A DNA stretch of 64,000 nt, from assembly GCA_963838385.1 (NCBI GenBank), contig CAWIRE010000003.1, forward strand, positions 692,994 to 756,993, given 5' to 3'. The position numbers and the translations under genes are program-made. Positions 52,823 through 61,700 of this stretch are shown piece after piece. The notes beneath the pieces are model-generated. The model was not told the origin of the DNA. It saw nothing but the letters and a program-made list of their open reading frames with translations, and did no database searches. Source of the DNA: DAHUYF01 sp963838385 (GTDB lineage: Bacteria; Pseudomonadota; Alphaproteobacteria; ATCC43930; CGMCC-115725). Position 1 is the stretch's first letter. Each line of letters opens with the position of its first letter.

Positions 52823-53893
52823 TCAATGGCCGTGCCGGTGATGCAGGTCGGGGTAATGCGGATGGCGATGCCGCAGCGGCTCATGGGTGTGGACGTGGCT
52901 GTGCGGCTCGCGCGGCGGCCCGTCGGCGTCGTGCGGGTGGCGATGATGGGCGTCGTCGTGGCGGTGGCGATGCTCGTGGGTGAGCGCGGCGTGCTCGTGG
53001 ACATGCTCGTGCCGCTCGGCGAGATGGAGATAGAGGCCGAGCGCCATCAACGCCGCGGCCAGCGCCAGGCTCGCCGTCACCGCCTCGCCCAGCAGCGCCA
53101 CCGCCAGCACCGCGCCGATGAAGGGCGCGGTCGAGAAATAGGCGGAGGTGCGCGCCGTGCCGAGATGGCGCATGGCCAGCACGAAGAGCGCGAGGCTGAT
53201 GCCGTAGCCGGCGAGACCGACCGCTCCCGCCGCCAGCGCCGCTCCGGCGCCGGGCCAGGCCGCGCCTTGCAGCAGGCCGAGCGCCAGGTTGACGAGGCCG
53301 GCGACGAGCCCCTTCGCTGCTGCGATCTGCAGCGGGTCCGCGCCGGCGAGCGGACGGGTCAGGTTGTTGTCGGCGGCCCAGCACAGGCAGGCGAGCGCGA
53401 TGGCGAGCGTGCCCGCGCCGGCGCCGATCCCGCCGCCCGGCGCCCAGGAGAGCAACACCGCGCCGGCAAGGATGGCGCCGGCGCCGAGCGCGACGCGCCG
53501 GTCGACATTCTCGCGCTGGACCAGCCAGGCGATGGCGAGGCTGAAGACGCCTTCGAGGTTGAGGAGGAGCGAGGCGGAAGCGGCTTCGGTCCGCGCCAGG
53601 CCCAGCATCAGCAGCACCGGCGCCGCGACGCCGCCGGTCAGCACCGCCGCGCCGAGCCAGGGCAGGTCGGCGCGCCGCAGCGGCGCTTCGCGCGGCGCCC
53701 GGCCGGCGGCGCGCCGCAGCAGCAGCACCGCGCCGAGCCCCAGCCCCGAGCCGAGATAGAGCAGCCCCGCCAGCAGCCAGGGCGAGACCGTGCCGAGCAG
53801 CAGCTTGGCGAGCGGCGTGCTGGCGCCGAACAGCGCCGCCGCGGCGAGCGCCAGCGGCGGCCCGACCGCTGCTATGGCAGGAGGGCGGGCCAT
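52823..53893 (-). CDS. DMT-family transporter with a histidine-rich C-terminal tail
   Basis: 356 residues. The first ~295 form ten membrane helices in two EamA repeats (LALAAAALFGASTPLAKLLLG and TLAIALACLCWAADNNLTRP). From about residue 298 a hydrophilic tail of ~58 residues contains roughly 25 His, many as HxH (HEHVHEHAALTHEHRHRHDD). Such tails bind Zn, Ni, Co or Cu in metal transporters and chaperones, so this may be a metal exporter or be metal-regulated. A DMT member with this tail cannot be assigned a substrate from sequence alone. Confidence 0.87.
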   Translation of the reverse strand: MARPPAIAAVGPPLALAAAALFGASTPLAKLLLGTVSPWLLAGLLYLGSGLGLGAVLLLRRAAGRAPREAPLRRADLPWLGAAVLTGGVAAPVLLMLGLARTEAASASLLLNLEGVFSLAIAWLVQRENVDRRVALGAGAILAGAVLLSWAPGGGIGAGAGTLAIALACLCWAADNNLTRPLAGADPLQIAAAKGLVAGLVNLALGLLQGAAWPGAGAALAAGAVGLAGYGISLALFVLAMRHLGTARTSAYFSTAPFIGAVLAVALLGEAVTASLALAAALMALGLYLHLAERHEHVHEHAALTHEHRHRHDDAHHRHPHDADGPPREPHSHVHTHEPLRHRHPHYPDLHHRHGH

Positions 53894-53907
53894 GACTGCC
53901 GCCCGTC

Positions 53908-53927
53908 TTTCCCGGGCAGGCTCCTAG
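53908..53927. repeat. Degenerate end of the 3309-3593 element
   Basis: TTTCCCGGGCAGGCTCCTAG differs at two of 20 positions from the right terminus of the palindromic element (3574-3593). No matching left arm was found nearby. As at 3309, the CTAG end supplies a stop codon, here that of the leftward anti-sigma gene (53924-53926). Confidence 0.6.
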
Positions 53928-54736
53928 ATCCCGTCGAACTGGTAGGCGAGATCGTTGTGGATGTTCCAGAGGTAATTGGCGTTCGCCGTCCCCGCCAGCG
54001 CATAGGCGTGGCCGTGATGGCGCCAGCGCAGCACGTTGATGTCGCCGCTGCGGGCGAAGCGCACGGTGCCGTCCGGCTTGCCGGAATTGGCGACGACGAC
54101 GATCACCGGGCCCAGCGACTTGTTGCTGGTGGTGTAGACCAGGGCCATCGCCGGCTGCCCCTCGGCCATCAGGAAGCGCGCGCCCTGGAAGTCCAATCCC
54201 CAGGGCTTGAGGTTGGGCAGGTGGAAATTCTGCGGCAGCTTGTCGAACGAGGCGGGTTCGCCCGGGTTGACGTTGACGTAGCGCTTGTAATAGCCGGCGA
54301 GATTGTCGGGGAAGGTGTCGGAGACCAGCTCCGCGCCCGGCGCGACGCTGGCTCTCTGCGGCGCGCCGGGCAGCGCCACCTCGCCGCCCCCCACGCTCAG
54401 GCCGACGACGAAGGCGGCGAGCGATGCCGCCGCCGCGGCGCCGACCCACCAGCGGTGGTTGCCGAGCATCCGCCGCCAACGCGGCGGCCGCGCCGCCGAA
54501 AGCTCGACGACGACGGGCGGCACGTCGCGCGCCGCCGCGATCAACCGCTCCGGCAGCGGCTCGCGCAGCACCTCGTCGAAGGCCGCGCGCAGCGCCGCTG
54601 CGCTCTCGGTCAACGCCGCCGCGCGCTCGCGCAGCTCGGCGTCGCGCTCCAGCCGATCGGCGATGCCGGCGCGCTCGCTCTCCTCGAGTTCCCCGTCGAG
54701 ATAGGCGATCAGCCTGTCGTCAGTCAGCTTTGACAT
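53924..54736 (-). CDS. Anti-sigma factor, RskA/ChrR-independent membrane type
   Basis: 270 residues. The cytoplasmic N-terminus (LTDDRLIAYLDGELEESERAGIADRLERD) is the anti-sigma domain that holds an ECF sigma factor, without the HxxxCxxC zinc motif. One membrane helix lies near 105-127 (WWVGAAAAASLAAFVVGLSV). A periplasmic sensor domain follows, with FHLPNLKPWGLDFQGARFL and NANYLWNIHNDLAYQF. Met at 54734-54736 overlaps the sigma gene by 17 bp. The signal sensed is unknown. Confidence 0.9.
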   Translation of the reverse strand: MSKLTDDRLIAYLDGELEESERAGIADRLERDAELRERAAALTESAAALRAAFDEVLREPLPERLIAAARDVPPVVVELSAARPPRWRRMLGNHRWWVGAAAAASLAAFVVGLSVGGGEVALPGAPQRASVAPGAELVSDTFPDNLAGYYKRYVNVNPGEPASFDKLPQNFHLPNLKPWGLDFQGARFLMAEGQPAMALVYTTSNKSLGPVIVVVANSGKPDGTVRFARSGDINVLRWRHHGHAYALAGTANANYLWNIHNDLAYQFDGI

Positions 54737-55247
54737 CCTGCGTGCTCCTCCGAAGTCCGCCGCCGGCGTCAAGCTTCGTCTGGAGCGCTACCCTCGCGCG
54801 TGCCAAACGGCTCATGATCGTCCCCACCGGCACCTCGGCCACCTCCGCCGCCTCCTTGTAACTCAACCCGTCCACCGTCACGAGCAGAAGCGCCACGCGC
54901 TGTTCCGGCGGCAGCTCCCGCAGCGCGATGCGCACCTCCTGCAGCGCCAAGCGCGCCTCGGCACGCCGACCCGGCTCGTCCGTGCCGACATGCATACCCT
55001 CGTCCTCGGCCTCTTCCCGCCGCGTGTCCCGCGCGCGCAGCTGATCGATCCAGATCGTCTGCACGATGCGGAACATCCAGCTGTCGAAGCGAGTCCCCTC
55101 CTGGAACTGGTGCGCGCGGCTGAGCGCCCGCTCGCACGCCGCCTGGACGAGGTCGTCCGCCTCTACGGCAGAGCCGGTCAGGCCGCGAGCGAAGCGCCGC
55201 AACCGCGGTAGCACCGCGATGAGCTGGTCGCTGACCGACACGCTCAC
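54720..55247 (-). CDS. ECF-type RNA polymerase sigma factor
   Basis: 175 residues. Region 2 is LPRLRRFARGLTGSAVEADDLVQAACERALSRAHQF, then FDSWMFRIVQTIWIDQLRARD. Region 4 is LRELPPEQRVALLLVTVDGLSYKEAAEVAEVPVGTIMSRLARARVAL. Controlled by the anti-sigma factor encoded just downstream with an overlapping start. The start is probably GTG at 55247 or 55241; no ATG is well placed. A candidate self-regulated promoter lies 53-78 bp upstream. Confidence 0.92.
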   Translation of the reverse strand: MSVSVSDQLIAVLPRLRRFARGLTGSAVEADDLVQAACERALSRAHQFQEGTRFDSWMFRIVQTIWIDQLRARDTRREEAEDEGMHVGTDEPGRRAEARLALQEVRIALRELPPEQRVALLLVTVDGLSYKEAAEVAEVPVGTIMSRLARARVALQTKLDAGGGLRRSTQDVKAD

Positions 55248-55299
55248 CGCACCGCACCGCGACAGAGGCGGCTCGCCATGCCAGGCCTGACGGGGAGAC

Positions 55300-55325
55300 A
55301 ACGGGTGGTGATCGGCCTTATTCCC
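55300..55325 (-). promoter_or_regulatory. Candidate ECF-type promoter of the sigma/anti-sigma operon
   Basis: On the minus strand GGGAATAA (55325-55318) is followed by CGTT (55303-55300). The gap from GGAAT to CGTT is 16 nt. This matches the GGAAT/GGAAC...CGTT architecture of ECF promoters and sits upstream of the sigma gene, as expected for autoregulation. Confidence 0.55.
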
Positions 55326-55443
55326 TGACGAAAACCGGCGCCGCCGCCCCGCGGGACCGCAGGAGCAGCTTCCTCGCGCGCTGGTTGGTGCTAAAAAGGG
55401 CGGCACGAATGCCGCTTAAGCATCTTAATGTGGTGGAGCGCCT

Positions 55444-55698
55444 ATGAAAAGAGCACTGGCCGGCCTCGCCGCCGCCTCGTTGGCCCTGATCGTTAACGGC
55501 ACGTTATCGCTGCCGGCCCGCGCGGACTGCGCCGGCGACATCAAGACGCTGCGCGCCGAGCTTGCTGCAGTGCGGGACGATCACCGCCGCCAGGAGCTGC
55601 AGAAGCTGATCGAAAAGGCGACCAAGGACGAGGAGGCTGGCCGCGCCCAGCTCTGCGGCCAGGATACCCAGCGCGCCCAGCTGCTGATCAAGGGCTGA
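55444..55698 (+). CDS. Small periplasmic hypothetical protein
   Basis: 84 residues. Signal peptide with cleavage after ARA near residue 27, then a helical mature part with two cysteines (DCAGDIKTLRAEL and AQLCGQDT) that could form one disulfide. Resembles small alphaproteobacterial periplasmic helical-hairpin proteins. It is divergent from the ECF sigma gene and may respond to it. Function unknown. Confidence 0.7.
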   Translation: MKRALAGLAAASLALIVNGTLSLPARADCAGDIKTLRAELAAVRDDHRRQELQKLIEKATKDEEAGRAQLCGQDTQRAQLLIKG

Positions 55699-55784
55699 GG
55701 CTTCACAAATTGCGCGGCGCAGGCCAAAGTGTCGCGCCGGCCGCCGTGGCGCCGGGCGGCGAGGGGCAGGGGAAGTCCGATCCG

Positions 55785-56951
55785 ATGAAAATCAGTGTTG
55801 CCAAGGAACGCCGCCCGCAGGAGCGGCGGGTGGCCGCCTCGCCCGACACGGTGAAGCGATTGGTCGGGCAGGGACACGAGGTGGTGGTCGAGACCGGCGC
55901 GGGCGCCGGCGCCGCCTTTACCGACGAGGCCTATCGGGTGGCCGGTGCCACCATCGCCCCCGATGCCGCCGCGGCATTCGGCGCCGGCGACGTCGTGCTC
56001 AAGGTGCAGCGGCCGCTGCGCGCGGGCGAGGGCGCGCTCGACGAGCTGGCGCTGATCAAGCGTGGCGCGGTGCTGATCGGGCTGCTGCAGCCGCTGCAGC
56101 GGCGCGAGGATGTCGAGGCCTATGCCAAGGCGGGGGTCATCGCCTTCGCCGTGGAGCTGGTGCCGCGCATCACCCGCGCGCAGTCGATGGACGTGCTCTC
56201 CTCGCAGGCCAATCTCGCCGGCTACAAGGCGGTGGTCGCCGCCGCCGACGCCTTCGGCCGCGCCTTCCCGATGATGATGACCGCCGCCGGCACGATCCCG
56301 CCCGCCCGCGTGCTGGTGATGGGCGCCGGCGTCGCCGGGCTGCAGGCGATCGCCACCGCGCGGCGGCTCGGCGGGGTGGTGTCCGCCACCGATGTGCGCT
56401 TTGCCGCCAAGGAGCAGGTGGAGAGCCTCGGCGCCAGCTTCCTGACGGTCGATCTCGAGGCGATGAAGGCGATGGAGACGGCGGGCGGCTATGCCAAGGA
56501 GATGGGCGAGGATTTCGCCCGCCGCCAGCGCGAGCACGTCACCGAGGCGCTGCGCAAGATCGACATCGTGGTGTGCACGGCGCTGATCCCCGGGCGCAAG
56601 GCGCCGATCCTGATCACGCGGGAGATGGTGGCCGCGCTGCGGCCGGGCTCGGTGATCGTCGATCTCGCCGTCGAGCAGGGCGGCAATGTCGAGGGCAGCG
56701 AGTTCGGCAAGACGGTGACGACGGCGAACGGCGTCACCATCCTCGGCCCCGCCAATCTGGCGTCGGAGATCGCCGTCGATGCCAGCCAGCTCTACGCCCG
56801 CAACCTGCTGGCCTTCCTGGCGCTGCTCATCGACAAGGACAAAGCCCTCAAGATCGACGTCGCCGACGAGATCGTCAAAGCGACCTTGCTGACGCGCGAC
56901 GGCGCCGTCGTGCATCCGCAACTGGCCCCGGCGCCGGCGGCAGGAGCCTGA
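55785..56951 (+). CDS. pntAA: Proton-translocating NAD(P) transhydrogenase subunit alpha part 1
   Basis: 388 residues, the soluble NAD(H)-binding domain I. Start MKISVAKERRPQERRVAASPDTVKRL, then SQANLAGYKAVVAAADAFGRAFPMMMTAAGTIPPARVLVMGAGVAGLQAIATARRLG with the Rossmann loop, VVCTALIPGRKAPILI and ILGPANLASEIAVDASQLYARN. Ends in a short tail, as in the three-subunit Rhodospirillum-type enzyme. Operon with pntAB (4-bp gap) and pntB. Couples proton import to NADPH formation. Confidence 0.97.
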   Translation: MKISVAKERRPQERRVAASPDTVKRLVGQGHEVVVETGAGAGAAFTDEAYRVAGATIAPDAAAAFGAGDVVLKVQRPLRAGEGALDELALIKRGAVLIGLLQPLQRREDVEAYAKAGVIAFAVELVPRITRAQSMDVLSSQANLAGYKAVVAAADAFGRAFPMMMTAAGTIPPARVLVMGAGVAGLQAIATARRLGGVVSATDVRFAAKEQVESLGASFLTVDLEAMKAMETAGGYAKEMGEDFARRQREHVTEALRKIDIVVCTALIPGRKAPILITREMVAALRPGSVIVDLAVEQGGNVEGSEFGKTVTTANGVTILGPANLASEIAVDASQLYARNLLAFLALLIDKDKALKIDVADEIVKATLLTRDGAVVHPQLAPAPAAGA

Positions 56952-56955
56952 TCCC

Positions 56956-57252
56956 ATGGAGCACAGCCAGGTCTTCGTCTTCTTCCTCACCGTCTTCGTG
57001 CTCGCCTGCTTCGTGGGCTACTACGTCGTCTGGCGCGTGACGCCGGCGCTGCATTCGCCGCTGATGAGCGTCACCAACGCCATCTCCAGCGTCATCATCG
57101 TCGGCGCGCTGATCGCGGCCGGCCCCGCCGGCTTCAGCTTCTCCAAGGTGATGGGCTTCATCGCCGTCATCCTCGCCTCGGTGAACATCTTCGGCGGGTT
57201 CATCGTGACCCAGCGCATGCTGCAGATGTTCCAGAAAAAGAAGACGAAATAG
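56956..57252 (+). CDS. pntAB: NAD(P) transhydrogenase subunit alpha part 2
   Basis: 98 residues with three membrane helices, the detached membrane part of the alpha subunit. VGYYVVWRVTPALHSPLMSVTNAISSVIIVGAL and NIFGGFIVTQRMLQMFQKKK are the family signatures. The split from pntAA is the arrangement known in alphaproteobacteria such as Rhodospirillum rubrum. Confidence 0.97.
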   Translation: MEHSQVFVFFLTVFVLACFVGYYVVWRVTPALHSPLMSVTNAISSVIIVGALIAAGPAGFSFSKVMGFIAVILASVNIFGGFIVTQRMLQMFQKKKTK

Positions 57253-57264
57253 GGGGACGGGACC

Positions 57265-58656
57265 GTGAGCGCCAATCTCGCCGCATTGCTCTATCTCGTC
57301 GCCTCGATCTGCTTCATCATGGCGCTGCGCGGGCTCTCCTCGCCCGTGACGGCGCGCGGCGGCAATCTCTTCGGCATCGTCGGCATGGTGATCGCCGTCG
57401 CCACCACGCTGGCGAGCCCCGGCGTCGTCAGCTATCCGCTGATCGTGCTGGGCGTGCTCATCGGCGGCGCCATCGGCACCTTCATCGCGCTGCGCATCCA
57501 GATGACGGCGCTGCCGCAGCTCGTCGCCGCCTTTCACAGCCTGGTCGGCCTGGCCGCGGTCTGCGTCGCGTCCGCCGCCTTCTACGATCCCGCCGCCTAC
57601 GGCATCGGCGCGGCGGGAGCGATCCACGCCAACAGCCTCGTCGAGATGTCGCTGGGCACGGCGATCGGCGCCGTCACCTTCACCGGCTCGATCATCGCCT
57701 TCGGCAAGCTGCAGGGCCTCATCACCGGCAAGCCGCTGGTCTTCGCCGGCCAGCATCCGCTCAACGCGCTGCTCGGCCTCGTGCTGGTGGCGATCATCGT
57801 CTGGTTCGTCGTCGGCCAGGAGCATGCGGCGTTCTGGGCGATCGTCGTGCTGTCGCTGGCGCTGGGCTTCCTGCTGATCCTGCCGATCGGCGGCGCCGAC
57901 ATGCCGGTCGTCATCTCGATGCTGAATTCCTATTCCGGGTGGGCGGCCTGCGGCATCGGCTTCACGCTGGCCAACAGCCTCCTCATCATCACCGGCGCGC
58001 TGGTGGGCTCGTCGGGCGCCATCCTCAGCTACATCATGTGCAAGGGGATGAACCGCTCGATCTTCAACGTCATCCTCGGCGGCTTCGGCACCGAGGGCGG
58101 CGCGGTGGCAGCGGGCGCCCATGGCGACCGCGGGGTGAAGTCGGGCAGCGCCGAGGACGCCGCCTTCATCATGAAGAACGCCAGCTCGATCATCATCGTG
58201 CCGGGCTACGGCATGGCGGTGGCGCAGGCGCAGCACGCGCTGAAGGAGATGGCCGACATCCTGAAGCGCGAAGGCGTCACCGTGCGCTACGCCATCCACC
58301 CCGTGGCCGGCCGCATGCCCGGCCATATGAACGTGCTGCTGGCCGAGGCCAATGTGCCCTATGACGAGGTGCTCGAGCTCGAGGAGATCAACCGCGACTT
58401 CGCCTCGACCGACGTGGCCTTCGTGATCGGCGCCAACGACGTCACCAACCCCGCGGCCAAGACCGATCCCGCCTCGCCGATCTACGGCATGCCGATCCTC
58501 GACGTCGAGAAAGCGAAGACCGTGCTCTTCGTCAAGCGCTCGATGGCGTCGGGCTATGCCGGCGTCGAGAACGAGCTGTTCTTCCGTGACAACACGATGA
58601 TGCTGTTCGGCGACGCCAAGAAGATGTGCGAGGAGATCGTCAAGGCGCTGGATTAG
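57265..58656 (+). CDS. pntB: NAD(P) transhydrogenase subunit beta
   Basis: 463 residues: about nine membrane helices, then the NADP(H)-binding domain III. GNLFGIVGMVIAVATTL and MLNSYSGWAACGIGFTLAN in the membrane part; IIVPGYGMAVAQAQHALKEM near residue 312, VRYAIHPVAGRMPGHMNVLLAEANVPYD and VIGANDVTNPAA in the nucleotide domain. GTG start with GGGGGACGGG upstream. Last gene before the CRISPR array; hairpin repeat E starts on its stop codon. Confidence 0.97.
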   Translation: MSANLAALLYLVASICFIMALRGLSSPVTARGGNLFGIVGMVIAVATTLASPGVVSYPLIVLGVLIGGAIGTFIALRIQMTALPQLVAAFHSLVGLAAVCVASAAFYDPAAYGIGAAGAIHANSLVEMSLGTAIGAVTFTGSIIAFGKLQGLITGKPLVFAGQHPLNALLGLVLVAIIVWFVVGQEHAAFWAIVVLSLALGFLLILPIGGADMPVVISMLNSYSGWAACGIGFTLANSLLIITGALVGSSGAILSYIMCKGMNRSIFNVILGGFGTEGGAVAAGAHGDRGVKSGSAEDAAFIMKNASSIIIVPGYGMAVAQAQHALKEMADILKREGVTVRYAIHPVAGRMPGHMNVLLAEANVPYDEVLELEEINRDFASTDVAFVIGANDVTNPAAKTDPASPIYGMPILDVEKAKTVLFVKRSMASGYAGVENELFFRDNTMMLFGDAKKMCEEIVKALD

Positions 58657-58730
58657 CGGCGAGCGCGCCCTCGCGCGCTCGTCCGCGGCGGCGTCAGCGG
58701 TTGCGCAGCAACCGCGCGAGCCGCTCGCTG
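58654..58730. repeat. Stop-codon-linked double-hairpin repeat, copy E
   Basis: Begins on the pntB TAG. Hairpin 1 is CGAGCGCG with CGCGCTCG. Hairpin 2 is GCGGTTGC-GCA-GCAACCGC, then GCGAGCCGC. It separates the pnt operon from the distal end of the CRISPR array, and may terminate both pnt mRNA and the leftward-approaching crRNA precursor. Confidence 0.72.
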
Positions 58731-58773
58731 GCGGGCAAGCCGCAGGCGCCTGTTCGCGATGAAAACGATAAAC

Positions 58774-61700
58774 GCTTCAATGAGGCCGAGGCGCGCGCGC
58801 CTCGGATGCCGCTCGCCCTCCGCGCTCGCGCGTGTCGCCGAGATGCTGGCTTCAATGAGGCCGAGGCGCGCGCGCCTCGGATGCGATCGCCGGGCGGCAA
58901 TACGATATGGACACGACAGGGCTTCAATGAGGCCGAGGCGCGCGCGCCTCGGATGCATCGCCTCCGGTGAGGACGGGAGCGATCATAGAATGGGCTTCAA
59001 TGAGGCCGAGGCGCGCGCGCCTCGGATGCGCACGTCTTATACCAATCGCACCACTTGCACTCGAAGGCTTCAATGAGGCCGAGGCGCGCGCGCCTCGGAT
59101 GCCCATGTCATCGAAGGCGGCATCGCGGGCTTCGACTATGCTTCAATGAGGCCGAGGCGCGCGCGCCTCGGATGCATTCGCGCAGCTCGCCGCCAACCCG
59201 GCGCAAAATCTCACGCTTCAATGAGGCCGAGGCGCGCGCGCCTCGGATGCCGGCGGGCAAGCGTTAGATCTTCATTAAAAGGAGGGTCATCATCCGCTTC
59301 AATGAGGCCGAGGCGCGCGCGCCTCGGATGCCTTATCGCCTATTACCGTGTCAGCACCGAGCAGCAAGGCCGCTTCAATGAGGCCGAGGCGCGCGCGCCT
59401 CGGATGCGTCGGCGCCGACGGTGCCCAGCGCCCGCCATTCCCGCTTGCTTCAATGAGGCCGAGGCGCGCGCGCCTCGGATGCGGCGTCAGGCATCGCGCG
59501 CCTTCGGGAACTGGCGCACGCGCTTCAATGAGGCCGAGGCGCGCGCGCCTCGGATGCACGACCCGCTACCAGGGCGACCTCGTTCCGGTCTTCAGCCGGG
59601 CTTCAATGAGGCCGAGGCGCGCGCGCCTCGGATGCCTCCACGAAATAGTTGGCGCCGGCTGAGGCGACTTCACCTCGCTTCAATGAGGCCGAGGCGCGCG
59701 CGCCTCGGATGCCGCCGGCTTCGAAGGACCGGCGCGCGACGGCGCTCCGGTCCTTCGCTTCAATGAGGCCGAGGCGCGCGCGCCTCGGATGCGTCGCCGC
59801 CGATGCTGCTCAGGAGAATGCCGCATCGAGGCTTCAATGAGGCCGAGGCGCGCGCGCCTCGGATGCGCGTACACCGCCCTGGTCGATTCCGAATACGCCA
59901 AGGCTTCAATGAGGCCGAGGCGCGCGCGCCTCGGATGCGTGCCGGCGTTGAAGGTGCCCGTCGCATTGGTGTTGGGCAGGCTTCAATGAGGCCGAGGCGC
60001 GCGCGCCTCGGATGCTGGTGGGGCTCGAGGTTGAGGCTGGAGGCCAGCTCCTCGCTTCAATGAGGCCGAGGCGCGCGCGCCTCGGATGCTTTGCTTGAGA
60101 CGGTCGATACGGCCGACACTGCCTGGGCGCTTCAATGAGGCCGAGGCGCGCGCGCCTCGGATGCCCGATCCGGTGAGCGGCTCGCTCGGGGCCCCACGAG
60201 GGGCTTCAATGAGGCCGAGGCGCGCGCGCCTCGGATGCGACCCCGGCGGCGAGACCCGCGATGCCCAAACATCGCGCTTCAATGAGGCCGAGGCGCGCGC
60301 GCCTCGGATGCGGAGTTGTCGAAGGCGTGGTTGCGCACCGCCTGGACGCTTCAATGAGGCCGAGGCGCGCGCGCCTCGGATGCCGGTCCGGGCTCCTTCG
60401 CGATCGCCGACAATTTCTACGAGCTTCAATGAGGCCGAGGCGCGCGCGCCTCGGATGCGCGGCCGAGCCGTTGGGGTTCACCGTCGACTTCACGGCGCTT
60501 CAATGAGGCCGAGGCGCGCGCGCCTCGGATGCCGACGCCGACGAAGCCGATGCCCACGAGTATTTTCGCGAGGCTTCAATGAGGCCGAGGCGCGCGCGCC
60601 TCGGATGCCCGGAGAAGTCGACCAAGAGCGGCGTCTATCTGACCGGGCTTCAATGAGGCCGAGGCGCGCGCGCCTCGGATGCACCGCATCACCCGGGAAG
60701 GCATTTCGCGGCGAACCTCGCTTCAATGAGGCCGAGGCGCGCGCGCCTCGGATGCCCGATCGTGCGCTTCTGCCGGGAGTTCGGGTTTCTAATCGCTTCA
60801 ATGAGGCCGAGGCGCGCGCGCCTCGGATGCCTTCGAGCATCGTCACCGCCGCCTTCGACCATCCCGCTTCAATGAGGCCGAGGCGCGCGCGCCTCGGATG
60901 CTTGATCTCCGGCCGGATGCAGCCAGAGCGCGCGAGCGGCTTCAATGAGGCCGAGGCGCGCGCGCCTCGGATGCGCGGCAGCCGCCGGGGTCTGCGCCTG
61001 GTGCGGGCAGGCCACGCTTCAATGAGGCCGAGGCGCGCGCGCCTCGGATGCGGCCGACACCGCCGACCGCGCCGCCGACTATCTCGCATGCTTCAATGAG
61101 GCCGAGGCGCGCGCGCCTCGGATGCCGCTGTACGGGACGTGATCTCGGGCCGGCGCACCTTATAGCTTCAATGAGGCCGAGGCGCGCGCGCCTCGGATGC
61201 CAGACCGGCGACCAGGAGTTCACCTACAACGAAACCACCGCTTCAATGAGGCCGAGGCGCGCGCGCCTCGGATGCTTGATCGGGAACGGCGTCATGGTCC
61301 CCGCTGATTGGCTTCAATGAGGCCGAGGCGCGCGCGCCTCGGATGCTCGATGATCTTCCGGGACAACGGCGATGCTGGGTTCAAAGCTTCAATGAGGCCG
61401 AGGCGCGCGCGCCTCGGATGCGCAAGACATCGCGAGGTGCTGGCTTCGGCTTGCGGTGCTTCAATGAGGCCGAGGCGCGCGCGCCTCGGATGCCCGGCGA
61501 TCACGGGCTTGCGCGGGGCGGTCATGCGAGCTCCGGGCTTCAATGAGGCCGAGGCGCGCGCGCCTCGGATGCGTCGATGCGATGTGCGCGTGGGACAGCC
61601 CATAACCGGACGCTTCAATGAGGCCGAGGCGCGCGCGCCTCGGATGCGGTATCTTTTCGCTATCACCATGCGCGCTCTTGGCTTTGCTTCAATGAGGCCG

